A stretch of DNA of 64,000 nucleotides. Source: JABCPE02 sp963530615. Lineage in GTDB: Bacteria > Bacteroidota > Bacteroidia > Flavobacteriales > Weeksellaceae. Under the pieces are notes generated by a model. It saw only the letters and a list, made by a program, of their open reading frames with translations, ran no database searches and had not been told where the DNA came from. A program made the position numbers and the translations under genes. Positions within the stretch are counted from its first letter, which is position 1; each line of letters begins with the position of its first letter. This document shows, piece after piece, positions 40,740-49,308 of the stretch. The stretch is from the NCBI GenBank assembly GCA_963530615.1, contig CAUSDX010000002.1, forward strand, positions 124,001 to 188,000, in the 5' to 3' direction.

Positions 40740-41867
40740 ATGCTTTATATTCATATTCCTTTCTGTAAACAAAAATGCAGTTATTGTAATTTTCATTTTT
40801 CTACATCATTAAAGATGAAAGAAGAGATGCTGTGGGCAATGAAGAAAGAGTTGCATTTGAGAAGTAAGGAAGTGAAAGAGAAAAGTCTGAAAACTTTATA
40901 TTTCGGTGGAGGAACTCCTTCTATTTTATCGGTTCAAGAAATTTCAGATTTTATAGAGAATATACAGCAGTATTTTTCTTTTGATGAAGATATAGAGGTT
41001 ACTTTGGAGGCCAATCCAGATGATTTAACTCCATTTTTTTTAAAATCTCTTCGTGAGGAAACTCCTGTCAATCGTTTTAGTATAGGTGTTCAATCTTTTT
41101 TTGAAGAGGATTTAAGGTTGATGAATAGGGCTCATACGGCGGAAGAATCGGAAAATGCGATAAAATTGGCTCAAGATTTAGGTTTTGGTAATATCAATAT
41201 TGATTTGATTTATGGAGTGCCGACATCCAGTTTTGATCAGTGGAAAAAAAATCTAGAAAAAGCGGTAGAATTGAATGTTCAACATATTTCCTCTTACGCC
41301 TTGACTATAGAGCCTAAAACGGCTCTTAATCAGTGGGTAATTAAAAAACCAGAACTTTTACCGAAAGAATCTGCTCAAAGTCGAGATTTTTTCTATATGG
41401 TAGATTTTTTGAGAAATCATGGTTTCGAGCATTATGAAATATCTAATTTTGCACAACCTCCTTTTCATTCTAAACATAATTCGGCTTATTGGGAATACCG
41501 ACCGTATTTGGGCATTGGACCATCGGCACACTCTTACGATGGGGTAAATCAGCGTTCGTGGAATATTCCCAATAATGCCAAGTATATTAAATCTCTTTAT
41601 GATGAAATTTTACCTCAAGAAGTTGAGATTTTATCCCAAGAAGAAGCTTATAATGAGATGTTGATGATAGGTTTGCGAACTTCCAAGGGGGTAAATTTGA
41701 AACAAATGAAGATGCAGTTTTCAGGAGAAATGATGCAAAAACTTGCAAAAAGTATTGAACCAAAAATTCAAGAGGGAACTTTATATATAGACCAAAATCA
41801 TTTGAAAATCAATAAAAAACATTGGTTTCTTGCTGATGGTATCGCTTCAGATTTATTTTTAGTATAG
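40740..41867 (+). CDS. hemW: Radical SAM protein HemW
   Basis: The 375-residue protein has the radical SAM motif CKQKCSYCNF (CxxxCxxC), the FGGGTPSIL SAM-binding stretch, SIGVQSFFEEDLRLMNRAH and NIDLIYGVPTSS, the order found in HemW. This oxygen-independent coproporphyrinogen oxidase-like family was once called HemN, but in E. coli and Lactococcus HemW is a heme chaperone. The extra C-terminal domain is present. Its stop is five bases from the stop of the convergent pseudouridine synthase gene. Confidence 0.9.
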   Translation: MLYIHIPFCKQKCSYCNFHFSTSLKMKEEMLWAMKKELHLRSKEVKEKSLKTLYFGGGTPSILSVQEISDFIENIQQYFSFDEDIEVTLEANPDDLTPFFLKSLREETPVNRFSIGVQSFFEEDLRLMNRAHTAEESENAIKLAQDLGFGNINIDLIYGVPTSSFDQWKKNLEKAVELNVQHISSYALTIEPKTALNQWVIKKPELLPKESAQSRDFFYMVDFLRNHGFEHYEISNFAQPPFHSKHNSAYWEYRPYLGIGPSAHSYDGVNQRSWNIPNNAKYIKSLYDEILPQEVEILSQEEAYNEMLMIGLRTSKGVNLKQMKMQFSGEMMQKLAKSIEPKIQEGTLYIDQNHLKINKKHWFLADGIASDLFLV

Positions 41868-41872
41868 AAAAA

Positions 41873-42550
41873 TCATAAAGTAGCGGACTTCCATAAATTG
41901 TCTTTTTTAGGGGTAGGTGCGGTGATTTTTATTTGTTCTTTACTCACGGGATGGATAAACTCTAAACTTCTGGCATGTAGAGATATTCCTCCATCAGGGT
42001 TTGAGCGAGGAGCTCCATATTTTAAGTCTCCTTTAATTGGAACCCCGATTTTAGAAAGTTGGGCTCTAATCTGATGATGTCTACCAGTTTGTAAATCTAT
42101 TTCCAAAAGCATATAATTATCTAAAGTTTTGATAATTTGGTAATTAAGGATAGCTTTTTTAGCTCCATTAGTTTCTCCGTTGTATACAATAGCTTTATTG
42201 TTTTTCTCATTTTTTTTGAGATAATGAGTTAAAGTTTGACTTTGTGGGATTATCTCTTTTGGGACAATAGCCCAATATGTTTTTTTGATTTCTCTATTTT
42301 TTACCATTTGGGTTAGGCGAGAGAGAGCTTTGGAGGTTTTAGCATAGATTACAAGTCCTGATGTGGGTCTGTCTATTCTATGCACTAGCCCTAAAAAGAC
42401 ATTGCCAGGCTTCTGGTCTCTTTCCTTGATAAAAGATTTTAGAAGTTCTAAAAGACTTTTGTCTCCTGTTTTGTCTCCTTGAACTAATTGTCCTACATTT
42501 TTATTGATGATTAAAATATGATTGTCTTCGTAAAGGATTTGAGTTTTCAT
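41873..42550 (-). CDS. RluA-family pseudouridine synthase
   Basis: The 225-residue protein lacks an S4 domain and has the catalytic GLVHRIDRPTSGLVIYAKT and the KTYWAIVPKE stretch with LQTGRHHQIRAQLSKIGVPIKGD. It belongs to the RluA superfamily, which forms pseudouridine in rRNA or tRNA; the substrate is unclear, with RluA- or TruC-like members both possible. The start is set at 42550 (MKTQILYEDN), because the promoter box at 42566-42573 overlaps the earlier ATG at 42568. Confidence 0.82.
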   Translation of the reverse strand: MKTQILYEDNHILIINKNVGQLVQGDKTGDKSLLELLKSFIKERDQKPGNVFLGLVHRIDRPTSGLVIYAKTSKALSRLTQMVKNREIKKTYWAIVPKEIIPQSQTLTHYLKKNEKNNKAIVYNGETNGAKKAILNYQIIKTLDNYMLLEIDLQTGRHHQIRAQLSKIGVPIKGDLKYGAPRSNPDGGISLHARSLEFIHPVSKEQIKITAPTPKKDNLWKSATL

Positions 42551-42565
42551 AAAGTATGATTTTTG

Positions 42566-42594
42566 CAAAAGTAGGAATTTTGTTGATAATCAAA
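42566..42594 (-). promoter_or_regulatory. Promoter of the RluA-family gene
   Basis: Minus-strand TTTG (42594-42591), 17-base spacer and TACTTTTG (42573-42566). The -7 element is a full match and lies 15 bases upstream of the start at 42550. Confidence 0.65.
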
Positions 42595-42666
42595 GATAAA
42601 GAATGAATAAATATGGGAAAGTAGATGTATTTCAGTAGAAAATTTTATATTTACCAGGTGAATTGG

Positions 42667-42990
42667 ATGAATAATGCTGATTTAAGAACATATATAGATT
42701 TCCAGATGTTAGATTGTTGATGGAAAATTTTGGGGTTTTTCCTGTTTGTATGGGAGGTAAATTGTCAGAATATTTAATGGGTATGAAGAATTTTGAAATT
42801 TATGATAAAAAAGAATTAACATATCCAAAAAGCTATAAACCAGACCACTTATTAAAAAAGAACATCTAAAGTTAAAATATCATATCAAAAACCTGTATCT
42901 AAAAATATTAAAGAAGCTAAAGAGCATTTTGCTAAACTCACAACTAAAAAGCAAGATAATATGAGAGTAAATGGAAAATTACAGTTATGA
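42667..42990 (+). pseudogene. Decayed coding region, family not recognised
   Basis: Three short frames in series suggest a frameshifted gene: 42667-42720 (NNADLRTYIDFQ), 42720-42869 (49 residues, containing GGKLSEYLMGMKNFEIYDKK) and 42868-42990 (VSKNIKEAKEHFAKLTTKKQ). The codon usage and Lys/Glu content look protein-like, and the pieces overlap in the same direction. A further short frame (42971-43039) runs into the next gene. I do not recognise the original protein. The position beside small unrecognised genes hints at the remains of an accessory, perhaps toxin or immunity, locus. This is inference only. Confidence 0.35.
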
Positions 42991-43026
42991 TAGGTTAGGT
43001 TTTGAAAATGAATTAAAAAATTATAA

Positions 43027-43461
43027 ATGGAAGAAATAGAACAAATACTAAATAATTTGACCCTTTTTAATATTATTTTTGGGTTATGTGCTGTATTTTT
43101 ATATGTTACAGCTATTCTATTTGATAGTGACTATGAAACAGTTTCTGTTTATATAAACTTGTATTTACAAGGTGTTTTGCCTATTTTATATGGTTTATAT
43201 TTACTATTAAGAGCTAAAAGTTATAAAAGATTCATCATTACTCCTTTATTAGGAGTAAATTGTTATATTTTTTATAAAATTTTAGAAATATTCCCTTTAT
43301 CTGATAGTATAACAATTAGATTTGCAAGATGTGTGGATATACTACATGATTTGGCAAAAAGATACAACACTTCTTATATAGATATTAATATCTATATTTT
43401 TGTTATAGGATTTTTATTAAATTTAGGCTTATATTATATTTTAAGTAAATTGGATAGATAA
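43027..43461 (+). CDS. Small membrane protein, function unknown
   Basis: The 144-residue protein has about four hydrophobic segments (about residues 12-32, 42-62, 68-86 and 120-140) and no recognisable motif. It is AT-rich and lies in a stretch of decayed and short frames, unlike the dense core genes around it, so it is probably accessory. Proteins of this size and topology include many immunity proteins, but nothing in the sequence shows that. Its start overlaps a short frame of the decayed region upstream. Confidence 0.45.
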   Translation: MEEIEQILNNLTLFNIIFGLCAVFLYVTAILFDSDYETVSVYINLYLQGVLPILYGLYLLLRAKSYKRFIITPLLGVNCYIFYKILEIFPLSDSITIRFARCVDILHDLAKRYNTSYIDINIYIFVIGFLLNLGLYYILSKLDR

Positions 43462-43643
43462 ATGAACAGAAATGATAGATGACTTTATAAGAGTAGCAAT
43501 AAGAATTAGTCATGGAAATTTGACCTCTACATGGAAGGGTTTTGAGCAATATGGATACCTTGTAGAGCAGAATTTATACCGATGAAAAAGGAAGAGTTAC
43601 TTAAAAATCGTCATTAATTTATGTGAAAATATATGGAAATATA
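43462..43643. other. Gap with one short frame, before nadK
   Basis: A 37-codon frame at 43472-43585 (MIDDFIRVAIRISHGNLTST at its start) is open in the plus direction but has no recognisable match. The rest is AT-rich spacer. No promoter box was identified close to nadK. Confidence 0.3.
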
Positions 43644-44507
43644 ATGTTGAAAATAGCTTTATATACACAGAAAAAAGATAAAGAAACGGAGAGATATATT
43701 CAGAGATTTTTAGAGGTTTTGGAAAGGAAAAAATTGAGTATATTTCTTTTTAATGAGATGCAAGAAAGTTTTAATTTTCATAAATCTTATCAAGCTTTCA
43801 GAACTAAACAAGATTTGCAAGAAAATGGAATTGATTATTTTTTTTCTTTTGGAGGAGATGGGACTATTTTGAGTACATTAAATTTGATACAAAATCTTGA
43901 AATTCCTATCATAGGTGTTAATTTGGGGCGTTTGGGGTTTTTGGCGAGTTTTACCCAAGAGAGTATTTTAGAAAATTTAGACCAGATTTTAGCTGGAGAG
44001 ATGAATTTTAGTAGGCGTTCGGTAATAGAAATACAAGCCGAGAATATAGATTGTCCTTATGCCTTGAATGATGTTACGATTACTCGAAAAGAGACCACTT
44101 CAATGATTACGGTAGAAGCAGAAATAGATGGTGAGTTTCTCTCATTTTTTTGGGGAGATGGGTTAATTGTTGCAACTCCTACAGGTTCTACAGCGTATTC
44201 TTTAAGTTGTGGAGGTCCTATCATAGAGCCTAATAATGATAATTTTTCTTTAACGCCTATTGCTCCACATAATCTGAATATGAGACCAATTATTCTTAAA
44301 GATAATGTGGAAATTAAATTGAAGGTATCAAGTAGAGTGCCAAAATATTTTCTCGGATTAGATTCTCGGCTTTATCATATGAATACGGAGAATGAATTAA
44401 TTTTGAGAAAAGCAGATTTTAGCTTTTGTATCGTTTTTCCAAAAGAAACTAATTTTTATGAAACATTGAGACAGAAGCTTCTTTGGGGAAATGATAAGAG
44501 AAATTAA
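43644..44507 (+). CDS. nadK: NAD kinase
   Basis: The 287-residue enzyme has the family's FSFGGDGTILSTLNLI (GGDGT), GVNLGRLGFLASF and the nucleotide-binding WGDGLIVATPTGSTAYSLSCGGPIIEP stretch. It phosphorylates NAD to NADP in the cytoplasm. The start is placed at the ATG at 43644 (MLKIALYTQ), as in other NadK proteins. A GTG-initiated form would add seven residues. No signs of decay, unlike the genes just before it. Confidence 0.94.
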   Translation: MLKIALYTQKKDKETERYIQRFLEVLERKKLSIFLFNEMQESFNFHKSYQAFRTKQDLQENGIDYFFSFGGDGTILSTLNLIQNLEIPIIGVNLGRLGFLASFTQESILENLDQILAGEMNFSRRSVIEIQAENIDCPYALNDVTITRKETTSMITVEAEIDGEFLSFFWGDGLIVATPTGSTAYSLSCGGPIIEPNNDNFSLTPIAPHNLNMRPIILKDNVEIKLKVSSRVPKYFLGLDSRLYHMNTENELILRKADFSFCIVFPKETNFYETLRQKLLWGNDKRN

Positions 44508-44573
44508 AGTTGATAAAGAATAAAGAAAAGCAACAGGGTATAATAGGATTTATTAGATTAAACAAAAAAAATG

Positions 44574-44581
44574 TAAATTTG
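44574..44581 (+). promoter_or_regulatory. -7 box of accD
   Basis: TAAATTTG, a full TAnnTTTG match, 21 bases upstream of the accD start codon. Confidence 0.6.
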
Positions 44582-44602
44582 CCGAATATAAAAAAGTAAA
44601 CT

Positions 44603-45457
44603 ATGTCAGCATTTGATTGGTTCAGAAGAAAGAAACAAAATATTAGTACTCCTACGGAAGAAAAAAAAGACCTTCCAAAAGGGCTTTGGCATCAGACTCC
44701 GACAGGAAAGATTATAGAAAATGATGAGCTGAAAGCAAATCAGTATGTGTCGCCAGAGGATGGATTTCATGTGAGAATTGGGAGTGAAGAGTATTTTAAT
44801 ATTCTTTTTGATGAAGGAAAATTTAAGGAACTCAATGCAGGGGTAAGAAGTATAGATATTCTTAAATTTAAGGATACAAAATCATATAAAGACCGATTGA
44901 AAGAAGCCAAATCTAAGACAGGGTTGAAAGATTCTGTTCGTAACGCAATGGGAAAAGTGAATGGTGTAGAAATGGTAATTTCTTGCATGGATTTTAGTTT
45001 TATTGGTGGTTCTTTGGGTTCAGTAATGGGGGAAAAAATCCGTAGAGCAATTGATTTTTGTATAGAAAAAAGACTTCCGTATATGATTATTTGTCAGTCA
45101 GGAGGAGCAAGGATGCAAGAAGCAGCTTATTCATTGATGCAAATGGCAAAGGTTCAAGCAAAATTGGCTCAACTTTCTGAAGCGGGGTTGCCGTATGTTG
45201 CTTATCTTACAAATCCTACTTTTGGGGGGATTACAGCATCTTTTGCAATGACCGCGGATATCATTATGGCAGAACCAGGAGCATTGATAGGTTTTGCAGG
45301 ACCAAGGGTGATAAAAGAAACGATAGGCAAAGATTTGCCTGAAGGATTCCAGACTTCAGAGTTTTTACAAGAAAAAGGTTTTGTAGATTTTATTGTAAAA
45401 AGAACTCAGGCTAAAGAAACGATTGCAAATACAATGAGTTTGTTATTAAACAAATAA
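44603..45457 (+). CDS. accD: Acetyl-CoA carboxylase carboxyltransferase beta subunit without zinc ribbon
   Basis: The 284-residue protein is AccD by its crotonase-fold core: GGSLGSVMGEKIRRAIDFC, QSGGARMQEAAYSLMQMAK, TNPTFGGITASFAMTADIIMAEPGALIGFAGPRVI. It transfers the carboxyl group from carboxybiotin to acetyl-CoA. The N-terminal zinc ribbon, which in E. coli uses four cysteines, is altered: the matching segment reads KGLWHQTPTGKII and NQYVSPEDGFHVRI, without any of the four Cys. This cysteine-less form occurs in flavobacteria. The gene lies far from accB and accC. It has its own promoter and a strong terminator. Confidence 0.94.
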   Translation: MSAFDWFRRKKQNISTPTEEKKDLPKGLWHQTPTGKIIENDELKANQYVSPEDGFHVRIGSEEYFNILFDEGKFKELNAGVRSIDILKFKDTKSYKDRLKEAKSKTGLKDSVRNAMGKVNGVEMVISCMDFSFIGGSLGSVMGEKIRRAIDFCIEKRLPYMIICQSGGARMQEAAYSLMQMAKVQAKLAQLSEAGLPYVAYLTNPTFGGITASFAMTADIIMAEPGALIGFAGPRVIKETIGKDLPEGFQTSEFLQEKGFVDFIVKRTQAKETIANTMSLLLNK

Positions 45458-45463
45458 ACATAT

Positions 45464-45501
45464 AAAAATCGTAAGTCTAAGGATTTACGATTTTTGTTTT
45501 T
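45464..45501 (+). terminator. Terminator of accD
   Basis: A 14-bp stem (45464-45477 with 45482-45495, one G-T pair) around a TAAG loop is followed by a T-rich tail. It lies six bases after the stop codon. Confidence 0.88.
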
Positions 45502-45510
45502 AATCTTTTT

Positions 45511-45990
45511 ATGGAAAAATTTAGTCAAATTTTGATGTTTTTGAGAGCGATATTTAGGAATCCTCTTTTTGGTATTTTGACTATTTTTGCTACTTATAAA
45601 ACACTCAAAATTTCTAACAAAAAGTATCCTCAAAATCATTATAAAGGAGGTAGGGGGAGTGCTTTTAGGCATTCGCTTTGGTGTTGTTTGATTATGATGT
45701 ATTGTTGTAAAATATCTTCTCCGCAAAAAGTACTGAAGTGGTGTAAAAATATTACGGACTTATATGAGAAAATAGTAAATGATAAAACTATTTTTAGTGT
45801 GATGAATTTGCATAATAATCAATTAGGAATAGATATTTTTATGGAAAAACTAAAAGGAATTCACCGGCAATTTTTTGAAACTTTATTCTTTACTGATGAA
45901 CTCTTTTTATTATCACAAAAAGCTTATATGATTACTTCCGAAAAAGAAGTTCAAGGAGGTAGAATGGTTATTATTAAAGATATAGACTGA
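45511..45990 (+). CDS. DUF6973-like protein
   Basis: The 159-residue protein begins with a hydrophobic segment (ILMFLRAIFRNPLFGILTIF), then has GGRGSAFRHSLWCCLIMMY and VMNLHNNQLGIDIFMEKL, the pattern of the DUF6973 family, in which conserved His and Asn residues suggest a small hydrolase. The function is unknown. It starts just after the accD terminator and is convergent with rsmD, whose stop is five bases away. No promoter was found, so it may be expressed weakly or by read-through. Confidence 0.6.
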   Translation: MEKFSQILMFLRAIFRNPLFGILTIFATYKTLKISNKKYPQNHYKGGRGSAFRHSLWCCLIMMYCCKISSPQKVLKWCKNITDLYEKIVNDKTIFSVMNLHNNQLGIDIFMEKLKGIHRQFFETLFFTDELFLLSQKAYMITSEKEVQGGRMVIIKDID

Positions 45991-45995
45991 CGACT

Positions 45996-46550
45996 TTATT
46001 GGATTTGAAAAAAGGAAAAACTTACATTTCCATATTTTCTAGTTTCTTGTAAATGGGAATGTTCTATTTTTAGACGAGATTGATGTTCTAAAATAAAAAT
46101 ACCATTTTCTTTTAAGATTTCATGATTTAAGACAAGTGAAATCAATTCTTGATACTCGTTTTCTGATACATCAAAAGGAGGGTCAGAAAAGATGATATCA
46201 TAAGTTTTCCCATGGTTTTTAAATTTTTTAAGCCAATCAAAAACATTTGCTCTTTGAAGATTGATATGGAGGTTAAAACCCAAATCTTTTGCTGTATTAT
46301 TGATAAAGGTTGCATGTTTTGGATTCATTTCTACAGAAGTAATGTCTTTACAACCTCTGGAAGCAAATTCTAATGAGATGGAGCCTATCCCTGCAAATAA
46401 ATCCAACACAGAAAGGTATTCTAAATCAAATCTATGATCTAAAATACTAAACAAGGCTTCTTTGGCGAAGTCTGTTGTGGGTCTTACTTCAAAATTTTTT
46501 GGAGCAGATATTTTTTTTCCTTTCCAAGTTCCAGATATGATACGGTACAT
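45996..46550 (-). CDS. rsmD: 16S rRNA (guanine966-N2)-methyltransferase
   Basis: The 184-residue methyltransferase has RIISGTWKGKKI, RPTTDFAKEALFSIL, the SAM-binding VLDLFAGIGSISLEFASRG and the catalytic SDPPF motif, all typical of RsmD. It methylates G966 of 16S rRNA during small-subunit assembly. It starts 15 bases after the DUF3822 gene on the same strand. Confidence 0.94.
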   Translation of the reverse strand: MYRIISGTWKGKKISAPKNFEVRPTTDFAKEALFSILDHRFDLEYLSVLDLFAGIGSISLEFASRGCKDITSVEMNPKHATFINNTAKDLGFNLHINLQRANVFDWLKKFKNHGKTYDIIFSDPPFDVSENEYQELISLVLNHEILKENGIFILEHQSRLKIEHSHLQETRKYGNVSFSFFQIQ

Positions 46551-46565
46551 TTTTTATATTGATTT

Positions 46566-47288
46566 TTAGTGATTTAAGATGAAATTTTTGCCTTTATAAT
46601 TTTCAAAAACAATGGAGATATTAGGTGCGAATTTTTTTAATTCGGATATAAATGTTTCATTTTCAGAAATTTCTCCGTAAATATAAAAATGAGTTTCGCT
46701 GATTTTGAAATTAATTTTATTCAGGCTAAACATTATGAAATATAAAAAATCAACCTCTGATGTTGCATCTAAGTTGTTATACAAAATCACTTTTTTATTA
46801 TGCAATGCTAAAAATTCTACCTGATGGTGATAAAGATTGATATGGATTTCTTTTTGTTTTTTACAATTAATGGTATTGAGTAGCTTTTCTCCAGTAAAAT
46901 TAAAGAAAGTAGGGACTTTCAATGCTTTAATTTTATGGTAAAAATCTTTTGGAAAAGAATAATAAAATTGCACTCCGAATTTGCGATTGATAGAGAGCAT
47001 TAATTCTTCTTTTTCTGGTATGATATCAGCATTATAAGATATAATCTGCTGTCCTAATTCATGTATAGAAAATCCTTCTGGCATTAATGAGAAATGATTG
47101 AAAGCAGATAGTACTCGGATTTCATTCCAAGATTTTTTTTGAAGAACATCTTCAAGTTTTTTCTCTATAAAGGTAGGATTATTTTCTTCCTCATTTACGA
47201 AAAAAGCTTCCTCTTCTATGGTGGTAGAAGCTTTGTTTATTTGCCATTGTAGTCCGTCTTTGGTAAAAAGAAGTAAGAGATTTTCCAT
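46566..47288 (-). CDS. DUF3822 family protein
   Basis: The 240-residue protein fits the DUF3822 family of Bacteroidota: LSAFNHFSLMPEGFSIHELG in the N-terminal half and INLYHHQVEFLALHNKKVILYNNLDATSEVDFLYFIMF in the second half, which looks like an actin-like ATPase fold remnant. The function is unknown. Pairing with rsmD is a common arrangement in flavobacteria. It is soluble by composition. Confidence 0.78.
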   Translation of the reverse strand: MENLLLLFTKDGLQWQINKASTTIEEEAFFVNEEENNPTFIEKKLEDVLQKKSWNEIRVLSAFNHFSLMPEGFSIHELGQQIISYNADIIPEKEELMLSINRKFGVQFYYSFPKDFYHKIKALKVPTFFNFTGEKLLNTINCKKQKEIHINLYHHQVEFLALHNKKVILYNNLDATSEVDFLYFIMFSLNKINFKISETHFYIYGEISENETFISELKKFAPNISIVFENYKGKNFILNH

Positions 47289-47345
47289 GTTTTTGAATTG
47301 AGAAGCAAAATTAATATTTAATTAAGATAGTATGAAACTAAAAGG

Positions 47346-47840
47346 TTAAAGATTTTCTAATTTTTCCCAAGTTTGAAAACTATAATTATATTGATTTTTT
47401 TCATCTTTTTGATGAGCAATTTCTTTGGTTTTTACCCAAATTTTTTCATCTATTTTAGGAAAGAATACATCGGCATCAGTGGAAATATCTACTTGGGTGA
47501 TTTCTAATTTATCAGCTTGTAAAATCGTTTGTTCATAGATATTACCTCCACCAAGGATGAAAATATTTTCGTTAATTTTTTGAGCATGTTTTATCGCTTC
47601 TTTAAGACTTGGAACGATTAAAATACCTTCTTCAAACCAATTATCTCTTTGGCTTACAACTATATTTGTGCGATTGGGTAGAGGCTTTCCTATACTTTCA
47701 TAGGTTTTTCTCCCCATAATTATAGGGTGTCCCGTAGTCAAATTCTTGAAGTGTTTTAAGTCCTCAGGAAGATGCCAGAGTAGCTGGTTGTTTTTTCCTA
47801 ATTCATTGTTTTTTCCGATAGCAGCGATGATGGTAATCAT
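47346..47840 (-). CDS. folA: Dihydrofolate reductase
   Basis: The 164-residue enzyme starts MITIIAAIGKNNELGKNNQLLWHLPEDLKHF, with the DHFR opening and the active-site Asp/Glu (LPEDLKHF), followed by PIIMGRKTYESIG and FILGGGNIYEQTI. It reduces dihydrofolate to tetrahydrofolate and is the trimethoprim target. It follows murI by six bases, so the two are cotranscribed. Confidence 0.96.
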   Translation of the reverse strand: MITIIAAIGKNNELGKNNQLLWHLPEDLKHFKNLTTGHPIIMGRKTYESIGKPLPNRTNIVVSQRDNWFEEGILIVPSLKEAIKHAQKINENIFILGGGNIYEQTILQADKLEITQVDISTDADVFFPKIDEKIWVKTKEIAHQKDEKNQYNYSFQTWEKLENL

Positions 47841-47846
47841 AGAGAG

Positions 47847-48662
47847 CTATAAATTTTTTAGTTCTAATTCTATTTTATTTCCAAAGAATTTTTTAGATAT
47901 TTTTTGGAAGTTTTTAGTAATATCAGATACATAAAACTCATATTGAGGTTGAGAATTATGAATATTGAGAAGATTATGCTTATTTAGGGCATGTTTGATA
48001 TAGTTTGCAACTATATTTGGGGAATCTATTACTCTAACTCTAGTCCCGTAGTATTGTTTTATTTCTTCTATGAGTAGAGGGTAATGAGTACAACCTAAAA
48101 TTAGAGTTTCTATTTCTTTTAGCTTTTTATTGGATAGATAATTATCAATAATGCTATGAGAAATAGGGTGATTGATGAAACCTTCTTCAATGGCAGGAAC
48201 GAGCAGAGGTGTTGCTAATTCTTTTACATTGATAAATTTATTAAATTTCTGAATACTTTTTTTGTATAATTTAGAGTTAATAGTAGCTTTGGTTGCGATG
48301 ACTCCTACATTTTGATGGATTTCATAAGCTACTTTTTCTGCCACAGGATTAATTACATCAAAAACTAACGCTTTGTCTTTAACAACTTTTTTGACTTCTG
48401 CTAAAGCATTGGAAGTTGCAGTATTACAAGCGATAACAATGGATTTACAGTTTTTATCCAAGAGAAATTCAGTGATTTTTATAGAATAATCTATAATGGC
48501 GTCTTTGGATTTATCCCCGTATGGAAGATGTTTTGTATCCCCAAAATAGATGAAATTTTCTTGAGGCATTAGATTTTTTATAGCACGAGCATTGGTAAGC
48601 CCTCCTACACCGCTATCAAAAATTCCAATAGGTTGAGATGCATCTAAATTTTTATATTTCAA
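47847..48662 (-). CDS. murI: Glutamate racemase (TTG start)
   Basis: The 271-residue enzyme has QPIGIFDSGVGGLTNARAI, CNTATSNALAEV with the first catalytic Cys and ILGCTHYPLL with the second, the MurI signature. It converts L- to D-glutamate for peptidoglycan. The start codon is a TTG (48662-48660), since no ATG lies in frame upstream of the conserved beginning and the promoter box TATTTTTG (48684-48677) is only 14 bases upstream. folA follows closely downstream. Confidence 0.93.
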   Translation of the reverse strand: MKYKNLDASQPIGIFDSGVGGLTNARAIKNLMPQENFIYFGDTKHLPYGDKSKDAIIDYSIKITEFLLDKNCKSIVIACNTATSNALAEVKKVVKDKALVFDVINPVAEKVAYEIHQNVGVIATKATINSKLYKKSIQKFNKFINVKELATPLLVPAIEEGFINHPISHSIIDNYLSNKKLKEIETLILGCTHYPLLIEEIKQYYGTRVRVIDSPNIVANYIKHALNKHNLLNIHNSQPQYEFYVSDITKNFQKISKKFFGNKIELELKNL

Positions 48663-48676
48663 AATGAATATTTTTG

Positions 48677-48684
48677 CAAAAATA
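48677..48684 (-). promoter_or_regulatory. -7 box of murI
   Basis: Minus-strand TATTTTTG, a full TAnnTTTG match, 14 bases upstream of the TTG start codon. It supports the non-ATG start. Confidence 0.65.
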
Positions 48685-48694
48685 GAAAAAGAAA

Positions 48695-48719
48695 AGCAAA
48701 AGTCTGAAAAACTTTTGCT
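48695..48719 (-). terminator. Terminator of dps
   Basis: AGCAAAAGT (48695-48703) pairs with ACTTTTGCT (48711-48719), followed on the minus strand by a T-rich run. It separates dps from murI. Confidence 0.75.
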
Positions 48720-48732
48720 CTTTGGTTGAGAA

Positions 48733-49209
48733 TTATTTTCCTAAATAAGCTCTATACATCCAAGCGTCTTTTTCTTGCTCAGTAATATATCCACTTACTA
48801 AAGCATTGGTTCCTTCATCATTTGCTTCATCGGTAAGATCTAAAATTTCTCTTTGAAGTTCAATGACAGTTTTTAGAGATTGAAGAATGAGTTCTATACA
48901 TTTTACTCCATCGTTTACCTCTTGGCTTTCTTTGATAGTAGAAACTTTGTTGTATTCACTATAATTATGCTGAGGAGCATGTCCTAAAGTTAAAATCCTT
49001 TCAGCAATTTCATCAATTTTGGTTCCTAAACTTGTGTATAACTCTTCAAATTTTTCATGAAGAGTGAAGAAATTATCTCCTTTGATATTCCAATGAGCTC
49101 CACGCGTATTTTGATAAAAAATAGAGTAGTTTGCCAAAAGAATATTTAATTTTTCTGCAATTTTTTCGCAGTCAACTTCTTGTAGTCCGATGATGTTTAA
49201 ATTACTCAT
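48733..49209 (-). CDS. dps: Dps family ferritin-like DNA-protection protein
   Basis: The 158-residue protein has the Dps di-iron signature: NTRGAHWNIKGDNFFTLHEKFEELY and IDEIAERILTLGHAP, the ferroxidase centre at the dodecamer interface. It stores iron and protects DNA against peroxides. It has its own promoter and terminator, consistent with stress-controlled expression. No lysine-rich N-terminal DNA-binding tail is visible, so DNA binding by this protein may be limited. Confidence 0.93.
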   Translation of the reverse strand: MSNLNIIGLQEVDCEKIAEKLNILLANYSIFYQNTRGAHWNIKGDNFFTLHEKFEELYTSLGTKIDEIAERILTLGHAPQHNYSEYNKVSTIKESQEVNDGVKCIELILQSLKTVIELQREILDLTDEANDEGTNALVSGYITEQEKDAWMYRAYLGK

Positions 49210-49237
49210 AACTTAATAATTAATTGATTTTACCTTA

Positions 49238-49268
49238 CAAAGGTATGTGTTTTATTCTTTTTTTCCAA
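49238..49268 (-). promoter_or_regulatory. Promoter of dps
   Basis: Minus-strand TTG (49268-49266), 20-base spacer and TACCTTTG (49245-49238), a full -7 match. The start codon follows 28 bases later. Confidence 0.6.
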
Positions 49269-49308
49269 TAGATATTATCAATGGTTTTCAATTTATAATT
49301 AGAATAAA

